Source: VRUE01 sp963718755 (GTDB lineage: Bacteria > Actinomycetota > Thermoleophilia > Solirubrobacterales > 70-9). From it: 64,000 bases of DNA. Every line of letters starts with the position of its first letter. Position 1 is the first letter of the stretch. Position numbers and translations under genes: made by a program. The DNA lies in assembly GCA_963718755.1 (NCBI GenBank), contig OY970376.1, forward strand, positions 2,294,001-2,358,000. The letters are read 5' to 3'. Shown piece after piece: positions 26,921 to 35,408 of the stretch. The notes under the pieces are model-generated. The model saw only the letters and a list, made by a program, of their open reading frames with translations. It was not told the DNA's origin and did not search any database.

Positions 26921-27351
26921 GCACGTACGCAGTCATAGAGAGCGGTGGCAAGCAGTACAAGGTCGAGAAGGGCAGCTCGCTGCTCGTCGATCGACTGAGC
27001 GCCAAGGAGGGGGACAAAGTCTCCCTCCGCGCCGTGCTCTTCCGCGACAAAGAAATAATTGCCGAGCCGGTGGAGCTGGAGAAGGTCAAAGTCGAGGCGA
27101 AAGTCGCCGAGCACCTGCGCGGCCCCAAGATCAAGGTCTTCAAATACAAGCCGAAGAAGGGCTATCGCCGCCGCGCCGGCCACCGCTCCGAGCTGACCCG
27201 GCTCGAGGTGACCGAGCTGAAGATGGGAGCTCGCAAAGCGGCGGCTAAAGCCGAGGCGAAAGAGAAGCCCGCCGAGAAAAAAGCCGCGGCGAAACCGAAA
27301 GCCAAACCCAAAGCCAAAGCGGCTGCTAAAAAGGACGACGATGGCTCATAA
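26917..27351 (+). CDS. rplU: 50S ribosomal protein L21 (bL21) with basic extension
   Basis: 144 aa. Residues 1-103 are a normal bL21 (YAVIESGGKQYKVEKG at the start, KIKVFKYKPKKGYRRRAGHR near the end). The remaining ~40 residues are a Lys/Ala-rich tail made of KAEAKEKPAEK- and AKPKAK-type repeats, which may contact rRNA. The 3' end overlaps rpmA by 11 bp. Canonical rplU-rpmA-obgE order. Confidence 0.96.
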   Translation: MSTYAVIESGGKQYKVEKGSSLLVDRLSAKEGDKVSLRAVLFRDKEIIAEPVELEKVKVEAKVAEHLRGPKIKVFKYKPKKGYRRRAGHRSELTRLEVTELKMGARKAAAKAEAKEKPAEKKAAAKPKAKPKAKAAAKKDDDGS

Positions 27352-27595
27352 GAAAGGACTTGGCTCCAGCCGCAACGGCCGCGAATCCAACCCCAACATG
27401 CTTGGGGTCAAGGTCTTCGCCGGCCAGAAGGTGACCGGCGGCGAGATCATCGTGCGCCAGCGCGGCACCCGCTTCTGGCCTGGCGACGGGGTCGGCCTCG
27501 GGCGTGATCACACGATCTTCGCCACGCAGGCTGGGGTTGTGGAGTTCAAGGCTTCGCGCAAGGGCCGCACGATCTCGGTTCTATCTGATTCGTAG
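27341..27595 (+). CDS. rpmA: 50S ribosomal protein L27 (bL27)
   Basis: 84 aa, full length. Starts MAHKKGLGSSRNGRESNPN with the family's N-terminal tail that reaches the peptidyl-transferase centre; no cleavable Firmicutes-type leader. FWPGDGVGLGRDHTIFA is typical. A palindromic element begins 8 nt after the stop. Confidence 0.97.
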   Translation: MAHKKGLGSSRNGRESNPNMLGVKVFAGQKVTGGEIIVRQRGTRFWPGDGVGLGRDHTIFATQAGVVEFKASRKGRTISVLSDS

Positions 27596-27602
27596 GGCGT
27601 AG

Positions 27603-27724
27603 GGAGGGGCAGGGTGTCCCTCCTGCTTGCTGGGTTTTCCGCCGCGATTCGCCAGTAGCTGTCCGCCGACGCCGTTGGGGCGAAAAACGGACGCCGCTGC
27701 GCAAGAGGGACACCCTGCCCCTCC
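27603..27724. repeat. Dispersed palindromic element, copy after rpmA
   Basis: Arms GGAGGGGCAGGGTGTCCCTC (27603-27622) and its exact complement (27705-27724). The core has GCTTGCTGGGTTTTCCGCC on the left and GGGGCGAAAAACGG then ACGCCGCTGCGC on the right, shared with copies at 32211 and 52178 and, in opposite orientation, at 48201, 49529 and 50207. It starts 8 nt after the rpmA stop. Confidence 0.9.
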
Positions 27725-27787
27725 TTTCTCGATCCGGCAGAACCTCGTGCGCGAGCTTCGGGTAGTTAAGTGCGGAGCTTCAAAGAA

Positions 27788-27816
27788 AGAGGGCGGCTCC
27801 GAAAGAGCCGCCCTCT
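27788..27816 (+). terminator. Terminator-like hairpin between rpmA and obgE
   Basis: AGAGGGCGGCTC (27788-27799) and GAGCCGCCCTCT (27805-27816) form a perfect 12-bp stem with a CGAAA loop. There is no U-tract after it (GACTAAG follows), so it may be an actinobacterial I-shaped terminator or an RNA-stabilising hairpin. Confidence 0.6.
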
Positions 27817-27883
27817 GACTAAGTGAGGTTGCCGCCGGACCGCTGAGTCCTAGGCCCCAAAATGACGTGTCCGTAAGTTTAGC

Positions 27884-27952
27884 GCCCCCAGCGGGAGTCG
27901 AACCCGCCAACCTCACTTCGTCATTTTGAGGCCCGCGTCCGGCGGTGGGGGC
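27884..27952 (-). other. tRNA-Glu-like degenerate structure
   Basis: On the minus strand GCCCCCA (27952-27946) pairs perfectly with TGGGGGC (27890-27884) as a 7-bp acceptor stem, followed by discriminator G. GCGGG-TTCGACT-CCCGC is an intact T-arm with the GTTCGA box. The acceptor sequence is that of bacterial tRNA-Glu. The D-arm and anticodon arm are not normal: the stem CCTCA/TGAGG closes an 11-nt loop, and the total is 69 nt. Segments of it (CGTCATTTTGAGGCC, GTCCGGCGG, CAACCTCACTT) recur inverted and reordered at 27821-27867. Probably a tRNA relic or mimic, not a working tRNA. Confidence 0.35.
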
Positions 27953-28075
27953 GTCGCCGCATACAGCGGCATTCGGAATGTATTGGCTGAATTCGTGCCC
28001 GGGAACGGCTGCGCGCAGAAATGACAGTTGCGTGGTTGAACTTTTTGATTTCTGTGACGACTACGCTGCTCTGCG

Positions 28076-29380
28076 ATGTATGACAAGGCGAAAATTTGGG
28101 TTGAGGGCGGAGCTGGGGGGAATGGCTGCGTGAGCTTTCGCAGGGAGGCTCATGTGCCTCGTGGCGGCCCCGATGGAGGGGATGGGGGGCATGGCGGGGA
28201 TGTGGTGCTGGTTTGTGATCCGTCGCGTCGAGATTTGGGTGCCCTTCGTGGGAGCAAGCACTTTCGGGCTGCGCGGGGCAGGAACGGCGAGGGGTCCAAC
28301 CGGCACGGCGCTCGCGGGGAGGAGCTGGAGATTCCGGTGCCCGCCGGGACGCAGGCCGAATCCGTGGATGGGAGCCGGGTCGATCTGATCGAAGCCGGGC
28401 AGCGGGCGGTGGTCGCTCATGGCGGGCGTGGGGGGCACGGCAACAAACGGTTCACCACGTCGACGCGACAGGCGCCCCGGTTTGCCGAGCAGGGCACGGC
28501 CGGCGAGGAGGGTTGGATCGAGATACGGCTGAAGCTATTGGCTGATGTCGGCTTGGTCGGACTGCCCAATGCCGGCAAGTCCTCGCTCCTCCGACGCCTG
28601 ACCCGGGCAGAGCCGAAGGTGGGCGACTATCCGTTCACGACGCTCTCGCCGGTGCTGGGAACGATCGAGGGGGAGGACCGGCAGGCGGTCGTCGCCGACA
28701 TCCCCGGCCTGATCGAAGGGGCGGCGGACGGCGCCGGCTTGGGGCACGAGTTCCTCGCCCACGTCGAGCGCTGCTCGATGCTGGTTCATCTGGTCGATGT
28801 GGCGCCGGCGGAGGGTGACCCCGACGCGAACTACGAGGCTGTGCGAGGCGAGCTGGCGGCCTACGGGGCCGGGCTCGAGGGGCTGCCGGAGATCGTCGTG
28901 CTCTCGAAGCGGGACCTGCTTCCAGCTGAGCAGGCGGAGGAGACGGTTGGCAAATGGCGGGAGGGGCTCGGAGGGCGAGTGCAGGCGGTGCTGGCGGTCT
29001 CCGCGGCAACGGGCGAGGGCCTCGACGTTCTGCGCGGCAAGATCCTCGCGGAGCTGCCCGATGAGGCGGTCCCAGTTGGAGGCCGGTCACTGTCGAGTGG
29101 AGAGGGGGGTGCCGCCGAGTTCGAGGCCGAGCACCGCGTCTACCGCCCGGTCGGCGAGGGGGGCTACTGGGTCGAGCGCGAGGACGACGGCGGCTACCGT
29201 GTCCTCGGCCGCGGCGTCGAGCTGCTCTTCGAGCGCCACGACCTGCGTAACGAGGAGGCGCTCGCCTATCTTGAGCAGCGGTTGAAGGAGATTGGCGTTG
29301 TCGCCGCGCTCAGGGCCGCCGGCTTCGAATCCGGCGACGACGTCCGCGTCGGCGAGCACGAGTTCGAGTTACATCCCTAG
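28076..29380 (+). CDS. obgE: GTPase Obg (ribosome assembly / stress GTPase)
   Basis: 434 aa. Glycine-rich Obg fold (residues ~1-158: WVEGGAGGNGCVSFRREAHVPRGGP), then a GTPase domain with G1 GLPNAGKSS, G3 DIPGLIEGA, G4 SKRD, and a C-terminal OCT domain (YRPVGEGGYWVEREDDGGYRV) found in Gram-positives. Associates with the 50S subunit during assembly. Its 3' end overlaps the convergent nitrilase gene by 12 bp. Confidence 0.96.
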   Translation: MYDKAKIWVEGGAGGNGCVSFRREAHVPRGGPDGGDGGHGGDVVLVCDPSRRDLGALRGSKHFRAARGRNGEGSNRHGARGEELEIPVPAGTQAESVDGSRVDLIEAGQRAVVAHGGRGGHGNKRFTTSTRQAPRFAEQGTAGEEGWIEIRLKLLADVGLVGLPNAGKSSLLRRLTRAEPKVGDYPFTTLSPVLGTIEGEDRQAVVADIPGLIEGAADGAGLGHEFLAHVERCSMLVHLVDVAPAEGDPDANYEAVRGELAAYGAGLEGLPEIVVLSKRDLLPAEQAEETVGKWREGLGGRVQAVLAVSAATGEGLDVLRGKILAELPDEAVPVGGRSLSSGEGGAAEFEAEHRVYRPVGEGGYWVEREDDGGYRVLGRGVELLFERHDLRNEEALAYLEQRLKEIGVVAALRAAGFESGDDVRVGEHEFELHP

Positions 29381-30265
29381 GAGGGTGTCCTCGCGGCTGT
29401 AGTGGCCGACCGAGTCGAACCAGCGCTTGGCGCGCATGCCTGCCCGCAAGTCGCAATCGGCGCTGACGATTCCCTCCTCACCGTAGAGCGGCCCGGCGAT
29501 CACCTCGCCCCAGGTCGGCTCGACGATCGCCGCGCCGCCGCGGCCGAAGACCTCGCGGTCGGGCAGCTCGACCGGGAAGTCGTCGGGGAAGGCCTCGCGT
29601 GGAATGAACTGGGGCGCCGAGACGACGAAGGCGCCGGACTCGATCGCGATGTGGCGCATGCTGGCGAGCCAGCCGTCGGAGTCGTCGGCCGTCGGCGCGA
29701 CCCAGATCTGCGGGCCCGATTTGTACATCGCGTAGCGGGCAAGCGGCATCCGGTTCTCCCAGCAGATCAAGCCGCCGACCTTGCCCAGCGGGGTCTGCGC
29801 CGCGACCAGGTCGTCGCCGGCGCCGATTCCGTGGAAGAGCCGCTCGTGGTGCGTCGGCATCAGCTTGCGGTGCTTCCAGAGGAGTCCGTCGGGGCCGACC
29901 AGGACGAGCGTGTTGTAGAGCGTGCCGGGCCGCTCGGACTCGCGCTCGTTGACGCCGATCGCGCAGTGGGCGCCGCTGCGGTGGCAGGCGGCAATCAGCT
30001 CGTCGACCAGCGGTCCCGGTACATCGACCGAGTTCTCCCAGAGTCGCTGCCAGAGCTCATCGAAGCCGTCGAATCCCGCTGCTGGTGCCGCCCAGGACTG
30101 GGAGGGATAGAGGGGGACGAAGGTCTCGGGGAGGACGATCAGCTCGGCCCCGTCGGCGGCGGCCCGTTCGATCAGCTCCACCGCCTTCGCAATCGACGCC
30201 TCGGCGTCGAGGATTGCCGGCGTCGCCTGGGCGGCGGCGACCCGCACGGTTCTCAGCTCTGGCAT
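29369..30265 (-). CDS. Carbon-nitrogen hydrolase (nitrilase family)
   Basis: 298 aa. The catalytic triad is visible: Glu47 (VLPETFVPLYP), Lys134 (KHRKLMPTHHERL) and Cys168 (GGLICWENRMP); Glu141 is the usual second Glu. The CWEN.MPL pattern and the PTHHER segment are those of true nitrilases or cyanide-type enzymes rather than the amidase or beta-ureidopropionase branches, so the likely product is a carboxylate from an aliphatic or aryl nitrile. Divergent from the PEP-mutase-like gene. Confidence 0.87.
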   Translation of the reverse strand: MPELRTVRVAAAQATPAILDAEASIAKAVELIERAAADGAELIVLPETFVPLYPSQSWAAPAAGFDGFDELWQRLWENSVDVPGPLVDELIAACHRSGAHCAIGVNERESERPGTLYNTLVLVGPDGLLWKHRKLMPTHHERLFHGIGAGDDLVAAQTPLGKVGGLICWENRMPLARYAMYKSGPQIWVAPTADDSDGWLASMRHIAIESGAFVVSAPQFIPREAFPDDFPVELPDREVFGRGGAAIVEPTWGEVIAGPLYGEEGIVSADCDLRAGMRAKRWFDSVGHYSREDTLLGM

Positions 30266-30310
30266 GCACTCAGGTTAGTAGCGTGCGTCGCAGCGAACCA
30301 GGAGATTGAC

Positions 30311-31108
30311 GTGCCACCGACCCAGCAAGAGAAAGCCGCCGGCTTCCAAGCCCTGCATGAGGGTGAGGCGTTCGTCATTCCCAACCCCTGGGACGCTGGT
30401 TCTGCACGGGTGATGGAGGCGCTTGGCTTCAAGGCCCTGGCGACGACCAGCTCTGGGTTTGCCTTCACCCTGGGGCGCCAGGACGGCGATGTCACGCTCG
30501 ACGAGCTGGTCGAGCATGTCGGCGCTCTCAGCCGAGCGACGGACCTACCGGTCTCGGTTGACATCGAGAACGGCTACGGCCCCGATCCGGACGACGCGGC
30601 AACGGCGGTCACGCGGGTCGCCGAAGCGGGGGCGGTGGGCGGCTCGATCGAGGACTATGACCCCGAGGACGGGATCTACCCCTTTGACCATGCCGTCGAG
30701 CGCGTGTCGGCGGCGGTCGAGGCGGCCCGGGCCTTGGACTTCCCATTCACTCTCACGGCGCGCGCCGAGAACTACGTCCGTGGCAATCCCGATCTCGACG
30801 ACACGATTGCGCGTCTGCAGGCGTATGAGAAGGCGGGCGCCGATGTTCTCTACGCGCCCCGCTTGGGCCGTACGGACGAGATCCGGGCGATATGCGACGC
30901 CACGACCAAGCCGGTCAACGTGCTCGCCCAACCGCACCTCTCGGTGAGCGAGATCGCCGCCGCCGGCGGCCGCCGGATCAGCGTTGGCGGTCTTCTGACC
31001 TGGGTCGCGGTCGAGGCGATGGCGGACGCTGCCGAGCGGATCCGCGACGGCGGCGACCTCTCTGGACTGAAGCTTTCCGGCCGTGTCGGCGAGTGGCTTT
31101 CCCGATGA
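30311..31108 (+). CDS. Isocitrate lyase / PEP mutase superfamily protein
   Basis: 265 aa (beta/alpha)8-barrel enzyme. FVIPNPWDAGSARVMEALGF, ALATTSSGFAFTLGR, PVSVDIENGYG (metal-binding Asp and Glu), GSIEDYDPEDG and TARAENYV are the family motifs; the usual KKCGH loop of true isocitrate lyase is missing. Related proteins cleave or rearrange alpha-keto or dicarboxylic acids; the substrate cannot be set from sequence. GTG start has GGAG six bases upstream. Overlaps proB as ATGA. Confidence 0.85.
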   Translation: MPPTQQEKAAGFQALHEGEAFVIPNPWDAGSARVMEALGFKALATTSSGFAFTLGRQDGDVTLDELVEHVGALSRATDLPVSVDIENGYGPDPDDAATAVTRVAEAGAVGGSIEDYDPEDGIYPFDHAVERVSAAVEAARALDFPFTLTARAENYVRGNPDLDDTIARLQAYEKAGADVLYAPRLGRTDEIRAICDATTKPVNVLAQPHLSVSEIAAAGGRRISVGGLLTWVAVEAMADAAERIRDGGDLSGLKLSGRVGEWLSR

Positions 31109-32196
31109 CGCTCGTCGTCAAGCTCGGTTCCTCGATCGTCGCTGCCGACGACGGCGAGCTGCGCGCCGACGTGCTCGACTCGGTCTGCGCCCAGGTGGCG
31201 GAGCTCGAGCAGGACGGCGAGCGGGTGGCGCTGGTCACCTCGGGTGCGATCGCGCGGGGAATGCGGCTGATGGACCTGCCGGCGCGCCCGCGGGCGATGG
31301 ACGAGCTGCAGGCCGCCTCCGCGGTCGGCCAGGGCGATCTCTTCCGGGCGTATCAGTCGCGGCTTGGCGAACGGGGTACGCGCGCCGCCCAGGTGTTGCT
31401 GACCGCTGCCGACATCGCTGCACGCACCAACTACCTGAACGCACGACAGACCCTGCAGCGGCTGATCGAGTGGGGCGTGGTCCCGGTCGTCAACGAGAAC
31501 GACACGACCGCGACCGACGAGATCAGCTTCGGCGACAACGACTTCCTTGCCGCTCAGGTCGCGATCCTGCTCGACGCCCGGCTGCTGGTGTTGCTCTCAG
31601 ACGTCGATGGTCTCTACCCCAGCGATCCGCGCACCGATCCGGACGCCGAGCTGATCGCGGCGGTCGATGACTTCAGGGCACTGGCCGAGATGGAGATCGG
31701 CGATCGCACCTCGGTCTTCGGCTCGGGCGGGATGCGCAGCAAGGTGGCAGCGGCCGAGATGGCGGCCGAGTCCGGTATCCCGGCGACGATCTGCAACGGC
31801 ACGAAGGTGGGAACGCTCCTCGCTGCCGCTGGGGGTGAAAGCACCGTTGGCACGCGCTTCGCTGCACAGGCGGGCAAGGAATCGAGTTTCAAGCTCTGGC
31901 TGAAATACGCCAAACCGGCGAAGGGTCGGCTCGTTGTCGACGATGGCGCCGCCCAGGTCCTGCGCGAGAGCGGGTCGAGCTTGCTGCCGGTCGGGATCGT
32001 CGAGGTCGAGGGCAGTTTCGAGGTGGGGGACGCCGTCGAGGTGGTGGCCAACGGCTCCCTCATCGGCAAGGGCATCGTCGACTACTCGGCCCAGGAGCTT
32101 GGCCAGGTAACTGGACTCAAGAGCGCACAGGTGCGCGAGCTGTTGCCGCACGCGGCCGACGAGGTAATTCACCGGGACCGCTTCGTGCTGTTGTAG
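31105..32196 (+). CDS. proB: Glutamate 5-kinase
   Basis: 363 aa. First step of proline biosynthesis, ATP-dependent phosphorylation of glutamate. Amino-acid kinase domain (residues 1-255: VVKLGSSIVAAD, VTSGAIARGM, VVNENDTTATDEISFGDND, FGSGGMRSKVAAAEMA) and a C-terminal PUA domain (about 270-360). It is translationally coupled to the upstream gene (ATGA) and separated from proA by a palindromic element. Confidence 0.96.
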   Translation: MTLVVKLGSSIVAADDGELRADVLDSVCAQVAELEQDGERVALVTSGAIARGMRLMDLPARPRAMDELQAASAVGQGDLFRAYQSRLGERGTRAAQVLLTAADIAARTNYLNARQTLQRLIEWGVVPVVNENDTTATDEISFGDNDFLAAQVAILLDARLLVLLSDVDGLYPSDPRTDPDAELIAAVDDFRALAEMEIGDRTSVFGSGGMRSKVAAAEMAAESGIPATICNGTKVGTLLAAAGGESTVGTRFAAQAGKESSFKLWLKYAKPAKGRLVVDDGAAQVLRESGSSLLPVGIVEVEGSFEVGDAVEVVANGSLIGKGIVDYSAQELGQVTGLKSAQVRELLPHAADEVIHRDRFVLL

Positions 32197-32210
32197 GTCT
32201 GAGGCTTTGG

Positions 32211-32333
32211 GGGAGGGACGGGGTGTCCCTACCGCTTGCTGGGTTTTTCGCCTCAGAGTCAGCAGCGGTCCCAGGACGCGGCTGGGGCGAAAAAGAGGAC
32301 GCCGCTGCGCGGTAGGGACACCCCGTCCCTCCC
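32211..32333. repeat. Dispersed palindromic element, copy between proB and proA
   Basis: Left arm 32211-32233 (starts GGGAGGGACGGGGTGTCC) and right arm 32311-32333 are perfect complements over 23 bp, 25 bp with the adjoining GC. The core has GCTTGCTGGGTTTTTCGCC on the left and GGGGCGAAAAAG, then AGGACGCCGCTGCGC, on the right. It starts 14 nt after the proB stop and ends 17 nt before the proA start. Confidence 0.92.
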
Positions 32334-32350
32334 AGCTACCCTTAGCCCCT

Positions 32351-33616
32351 ATGGCCGTCGCCACGAAAACCGTCGCTGAAACATGTGCGGCCGCTCGCCG
32401 GTCTGTGCGCGAGCTTGGCGCTGCTCCGACCGAGACGAAGAACTCCGCGCTGGCCGGGATCGCACGGTTGCTTGGCGAGTGGGTCGGGGACGTGCTGGAG
32501 GCAAACGCTGCCGATCTCGCCGACGAGCGGGCTGATGGCCTGACCCCGGCGCTGCGGGACCGCCTTGCCCTGAGCGAGGAGCGAATTGCGGCGATGGCCG
32601 AGGGCGTGCGGGCGGTCGCCGCGCTGGATGACCCGATCGGCGAGGTGCTCGACCAAAAGACGCTGGAGAGCGGCCTAGACCTGACCAAGCTGCGCGTGCC
32701 GCTCGGAGTAGTCGCCGTCGTCTACGAGGCGCGGCCGAACGTGACTATCGATTGTGCGGCGCTGACGATCAAGAGCGGCAACGCGATCGTCCTGCGCGGC
32801 TCCCACTACGCCGAACGGACCAATGGGGCGCTGGCGGCGATCGTGCGCGAGGCGCTGGCTGAGGTGGGTCTGCCGGAGGACGCGGTGCTGCTGCTGGCCG
32901 GCGGCGGGCACGAGGATCTGGCCGACCTGGCAACGCAGGAGGATTCGGTCGACCTGCTGATCCCGCGCGGCGGCGAAGGCTTGAAGAAGGCGCTGAAGGC
33001 CGTTGCCACGGTCCCCGTCATCTACGCCGCCGCGGGCAACTGCCACGTCTACGTGCATGCCGAAGCCGACCTCGAGATGGCGCGGCGGATCGCGATCAAC
33101 GCGAAGACCCAGCGCCCCGGCGTCTGCAACGCAGCCGAGACGCTGCTCGTCGACGCCGCGGTCGCCGATGAGTTCCTGCCCGAGGCGCTCGCCGCGCTGC
33201 GCGACGCCGGTGTCGAGCTGGTCGGCGACAAGCGCGCCCGTGCCGCCGCGGGCGGCGTCGAGATGGGCGTCGCAAGCGAGGACGACTGGGACAGCGAGTA
33301 CCTCGACCTGAAGCTGGCCGTTGCCGTCGTCGATTCGCTCGAGCAGGCGGTCGACCACGTCAACCGGTACGGCACCCGGCACTCGGAGGCGATTGTCACC
33401 CGCTCCGAGGACGCCGCCGCGCGTTTCACCGCGGGGGTCGACGCCGCCGTCGTCTACACCAATGCCTCGACCCGCTTCACCGACGGCTTCGAGTTCGGCA
33501 TGGGGGCCGAGATCGGCAACTCGACCCAGAAGCTGCACGCTCGCGGGCCGATTGGGCTGCGCGAGCTGACCACCTACAAGTACGTCGTCCGCGGCGACGG
33601 CCAAGTGCGTGAGTAG
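32351..33616 (+). CDS. proA: Gamma-glutamyl phosphate reductase
   Basis: 421 aa aldehyde-dehydrogenase-fold enzyme, second step of proline synthesis. VPLGVVAVVYEARPNVT, IVLRGSHYAERTN, LIPRGGEGLKKAL, catalytic Cys in TQRPGVCNAAETLLVD, and the ending GPIGLRELTTYKYVV are all family signatures. ATG 32351 matches the normal N-terminus; the frame is open upstream only because it crosses the palindrome. Overlaps nadD by 8 bp. Confidence 0.97.
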   Translation: MAVATKTVAETCAAARRSVRELGAAPTETKNSALAGIARLLGEWVGDVLEANAADLADERADGLTPALRDRLALSEERIAAMAEGVRAVAALDDPIGEVLDQKTLESGLDLTKLRVPLGVVAVVYEARPNVTIDCAALTIKSGNAIVLRGSHYAERTNGALAAIVREALAEVGLPEDAVLLLAGGGHEDLADLATQEDSVDLLIPRGGEGLKKALKAVATVPVIYAAAGNCHVYVHAEADLEMARRIAINAKTQRPGVCNAAETLLVDAAVADEFLPEALAALRDAGVELVGDKRARAAAGGVEMGVASEDDWDSEYLDLKLAVAVVDSLEQAVDHVNRYGTRHSEAIVTRSEDAAARFTAGVDAAVVYTNASTRFTDGFEFGMGAEIGNSTQKLHARGPIGLRELTTYKYVVRGDGQVRE

Positions 33617-34235
33617 CGTCCCGTCGGCCGACAGCCCCCGACCGGCGATCGGCGTCCTCGGCTCGGCGTTCAACCCGCCCCACCTCGGCCACCTGGCGCT
33701 GGCCCAGGAGGCGCTCTGGCAGCTCGGCCTCGACGAAGTCGTGCTGATGCCGACCGGGGAGGCGCCGCACAAGCGGATCCACGACGACCCCGGCCGCGAG
33801 CTGCGCCTGGCGATGACTCGCCTGGCTGCCGCCGACGATCCGCGTTTCACCGTCTCCACGCTCGAGGTCGAGCGCGAGGGACCGTCCTATACGTATGAGA
33901 CCTTGGAGCTGCTTGCACGCGAAAGAGGAGAGCCCGAGCTGGTGTTCGTGATGGGGGCGGACGCCGCTGTCGGGTTCGAGAGCTGGCGCGAGCCGCGGCG
34001 GGTGGTCGAGCTGGCGCGGCTGGCGGTTGCGCGGCGCGCCGGTATTTCCGAGGCTGATGTCGGCGCCGTAATGCGCGGCCTCGGAGCCGACGGGCGGGCG
34101 ACGATGCTCGAGATGCCGCAGTTCGGCGTCTCCTCCTCGGCCGTGCGCGAGCGCGCAGCGGCCGGACGGCCGCTGCGCTACCTGGTGCCGGAGGCCGTCG
34201 CCCGTTTCATCGAGGAGAAGGGGATCTACTCGTGA
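33609..34235 (+). CDS. nadD: Nicotinate-nucleotide adenylyltransferase
   Basis: 208 aa. Converts nicotinate mononucleotide to its adenine dinucleotide in NAD synthesis. Nucleotidyltransferase motif GSAFNPPHLGHLALA (the HxGH element), PHKRIHDD, SYTYETLELL, FVMGADAAVGFESW and the ISSSAVR-type VSSSAVRERAA. GTG start; overlaps rsfS by 4 bp (GTGA), the common nadD-rsfS pairing. Confidence 0.95.
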   Translation: MSSVPSADSPRPAIGVLGSAFNPPHLGHLALAQEALWQLGLDEVVLMPTGEAPHKRIHDDPGRELRLAMTRLAAADDPRFTVSTLEVEREGPSYTYETLELLARERGEPELVFVMGADAAVGFESWREPRRVVELARLAVARRAGISEADVGAVMRGLGADGRATMLEMPQFGVSSSAVRERAAAGRPLRYLVPEAVARFIEEKGIYS

Positions 34236-34633
34236 GCAAGCTGGAGTCAGAGGCACTGGCGCGCCGCCTGGCCGAGCTCGCCGACGCGAAAGGGGCGACC
34301 GAGATCGTCCTGCTCGACATGCGCGAGCTCGCCGCCTACACCGACTTCCTGGCGATCTGCACGGCGCGCAACGAACGCCAGGCGCGGGCGATCGTCGACG
34401 AGGTGAAGCTGCGGCTGAAGGATGAGCACGGGCTGCTGCCGGGCGGGGTCGAGGGCGAGGGCGCGGCGGGCTGGATCGTGCTCGATTACCTCGACGCCGT
34501 GCTGCATGTGTTCACGGCCGAGGAAAGGGAGCGCTACCAGCTCGAGGACCTCTGGCGGGAGGCGCCGCGACCCGAGCTGCAGCTGTCGCAGGATGGCGTC
34601 CGAGGGCACCTCTACGGTGCCGCGCATGGGTAG
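34232..34633 (+). CDS. rsfS: Ribosome silencing factor RsfS
   Basis: 133 aa. Binds ribosomal protein L14 and blocks subunit joining when nutrients are scarce. Family motifs LDMRELAAYTDFLAICTARNERQ, GWIVLDYLDAVLHVF and ERERYQLEDLW are intact. GTG start coupled to nadD; overlaps the next gene by 8 bp. Confidence 0.95.
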   Translation: MSKLESEALARRLAELADAKGATEIVLLDMRELAAYTDFLAICTARNERQARAIVDEVKLRLKDEHGLLPGGVEGEGAAGWIVLDYLDAVLHVFTAEERERYQLEDLWREAPRPELQLSQDGVRGHLYGAAHG

Positions 34634-35327
34634 CTTCAAGCGGGCTCTATTCGGCTATCGCCGCAACGAAGTCGATGCCGCGATGGCGGCGCGCGATGCG
34701 GCGATCTCCGCCGTCGAGCGCCATGCCTCCACCGCAGACGCCGAACTGGCCTCGCTCTCGGGGATGGTGATCGAGCGCGAGCGCGAGATCCGCAACCTGG
34801 GCGAGCGACTGCGCGAGGCCGACGAGCGCCACCAGCGCAGCATCGTCTCCCTGCACTCGGTCTCGGAGCGACTGGACGAGATCGAGGCGCAGGCGCGCGG
34901 CCAGGCGACGCGAATCCGGATGAAGGCCCTGCGCGAGGCGGTCGAGGTGAGCCGGCGCACGCAGGAGCTCAGCGACGTTCACGAGGAAAGCTCGAACGGC
35001 GCCACCCCGTCGGCTCCCGTCGGCGCCGAGGCCGCCCTGGGTGAGCTCTTCGAGGGATTGATCAAGCTCGAGATCGGCCCGCTCGGCGACTTCTCGCAGC
35101 TTGTCGGCTTTGAAAACGCCGTCGGTCGGCTCGGAGCTTCCGAGATCTCGGTCGAGCGCTTCTCCGAGGGCCGCGCGACGCTCTCGATGCGGCTCGACGA
35201 GCCAGTCGACCTGCTCCGCGAGCTGGAAGAGAACGCCCCCTTCGAGTTCAACATCCGCCGCACCAGCGGTGACGACCTGATCCTCGACGTAGACGAGGAT
35301 CAGGGCCCCGAGCAGCGCGCCGCGTAG
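34626..35327 (+). CDS. DivIVA-like coiled-coil protein
   Basis: 233 aa. The N-terminus FKRALFGYRRNEVDAAM resembles the membrane-binding head of DivIVA/Wag31-type proteins (F.RALFGYRR.EVD), and residues ~20-115 form a charged coiled coil. The C-terminal half (about 140-233) is a separate acidic alpha/beta segment (GPLGDFSQLVGFENAVGRLG) that I do not recognise. Could be a polar-scaffold or division-related protein; the exact role is unknown. Translationally coupled to rsfS. Confidence 0.6.
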   Translation: MGSFKRALFGYRRNEVDAAMAARDAAISAVERHASTADAELASLSGMVIEREREIRNLGERLREADERHQRSIVSLHSVSERLDEIEAQARGQATRIRMKALREAVEVSRRTQELSDVHEESSNGATPSAPVGAEAALGELFEGLIKLEIGPLGDFSQLVGFENAVGRLGASEISVERFSEGRATLSMRLDEPVDLLRELEENAPFEFNIRRTSGDDLILDVDEDQGPEQRAA

Positions 35328-35372
35328 TCCACCGGAGCGAATCCCGGCCGCGCAGCCTCAACGTTTGACGTA

Positions 35373-35408
35373 TTGACTGGCGGTGTTTTGTCTGCGAACA
35401 TGTGTTCG
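35373..35408 (+). promoter_or_regulatory. Putative SOS (LexA) box over the promoter of the nuclease ORF
   Basis: CGAACATGTGTTCG (35395-35408) is a perfect 6-bp inverted repeat with a 2-nt centre and fits the Gram-positive LexA consensus CGAAC-N4-GTTCG exactly. TTGACT (35373-35378) lies 17 bp upstream of GAACAT (35396-35401), a TANNNT-like -10 inside the box. Predicted transcription start is about 35408, where an in-frame GTG begins, so the message could be leaderless. LexA binding is inferred, not shown. Confidence 0.6.

Larger units (their letters stand above)
27596..28075. other. 480-bp gene-free interval between rpmA and obgE
   Basis: No protein-coding gene is supported here. Contents in order: palindromic element (27603-27724), perfect 12-bp hairpin (27788-27816), a rearranged inverted-repeat region with a tRNA-like structure (27821-27952), and an AT-richer leader before obgE that includes TTGAAC (28036-28041) and TACGCT (28062-28067). 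These last two could be promoter elements, but the spacing (20 bp) is poor. Confidence 0.6.

Noticed and set aside
27883..27952. tmRNA (ssrA) 3' end
   Set aside because: The T-arm and acceptor look right, but there is no matching tmRNA 5' end, tag reading frame or 350-nt body on the minus strand, and the 5' acceptor half lies only 69 nt away.
32207..32350. Upstream extension of proA through the palindrome
   Set aside because: The extra residues come only from the palindromic element. The conserved ProA N-terminus starts at ATG 32351.
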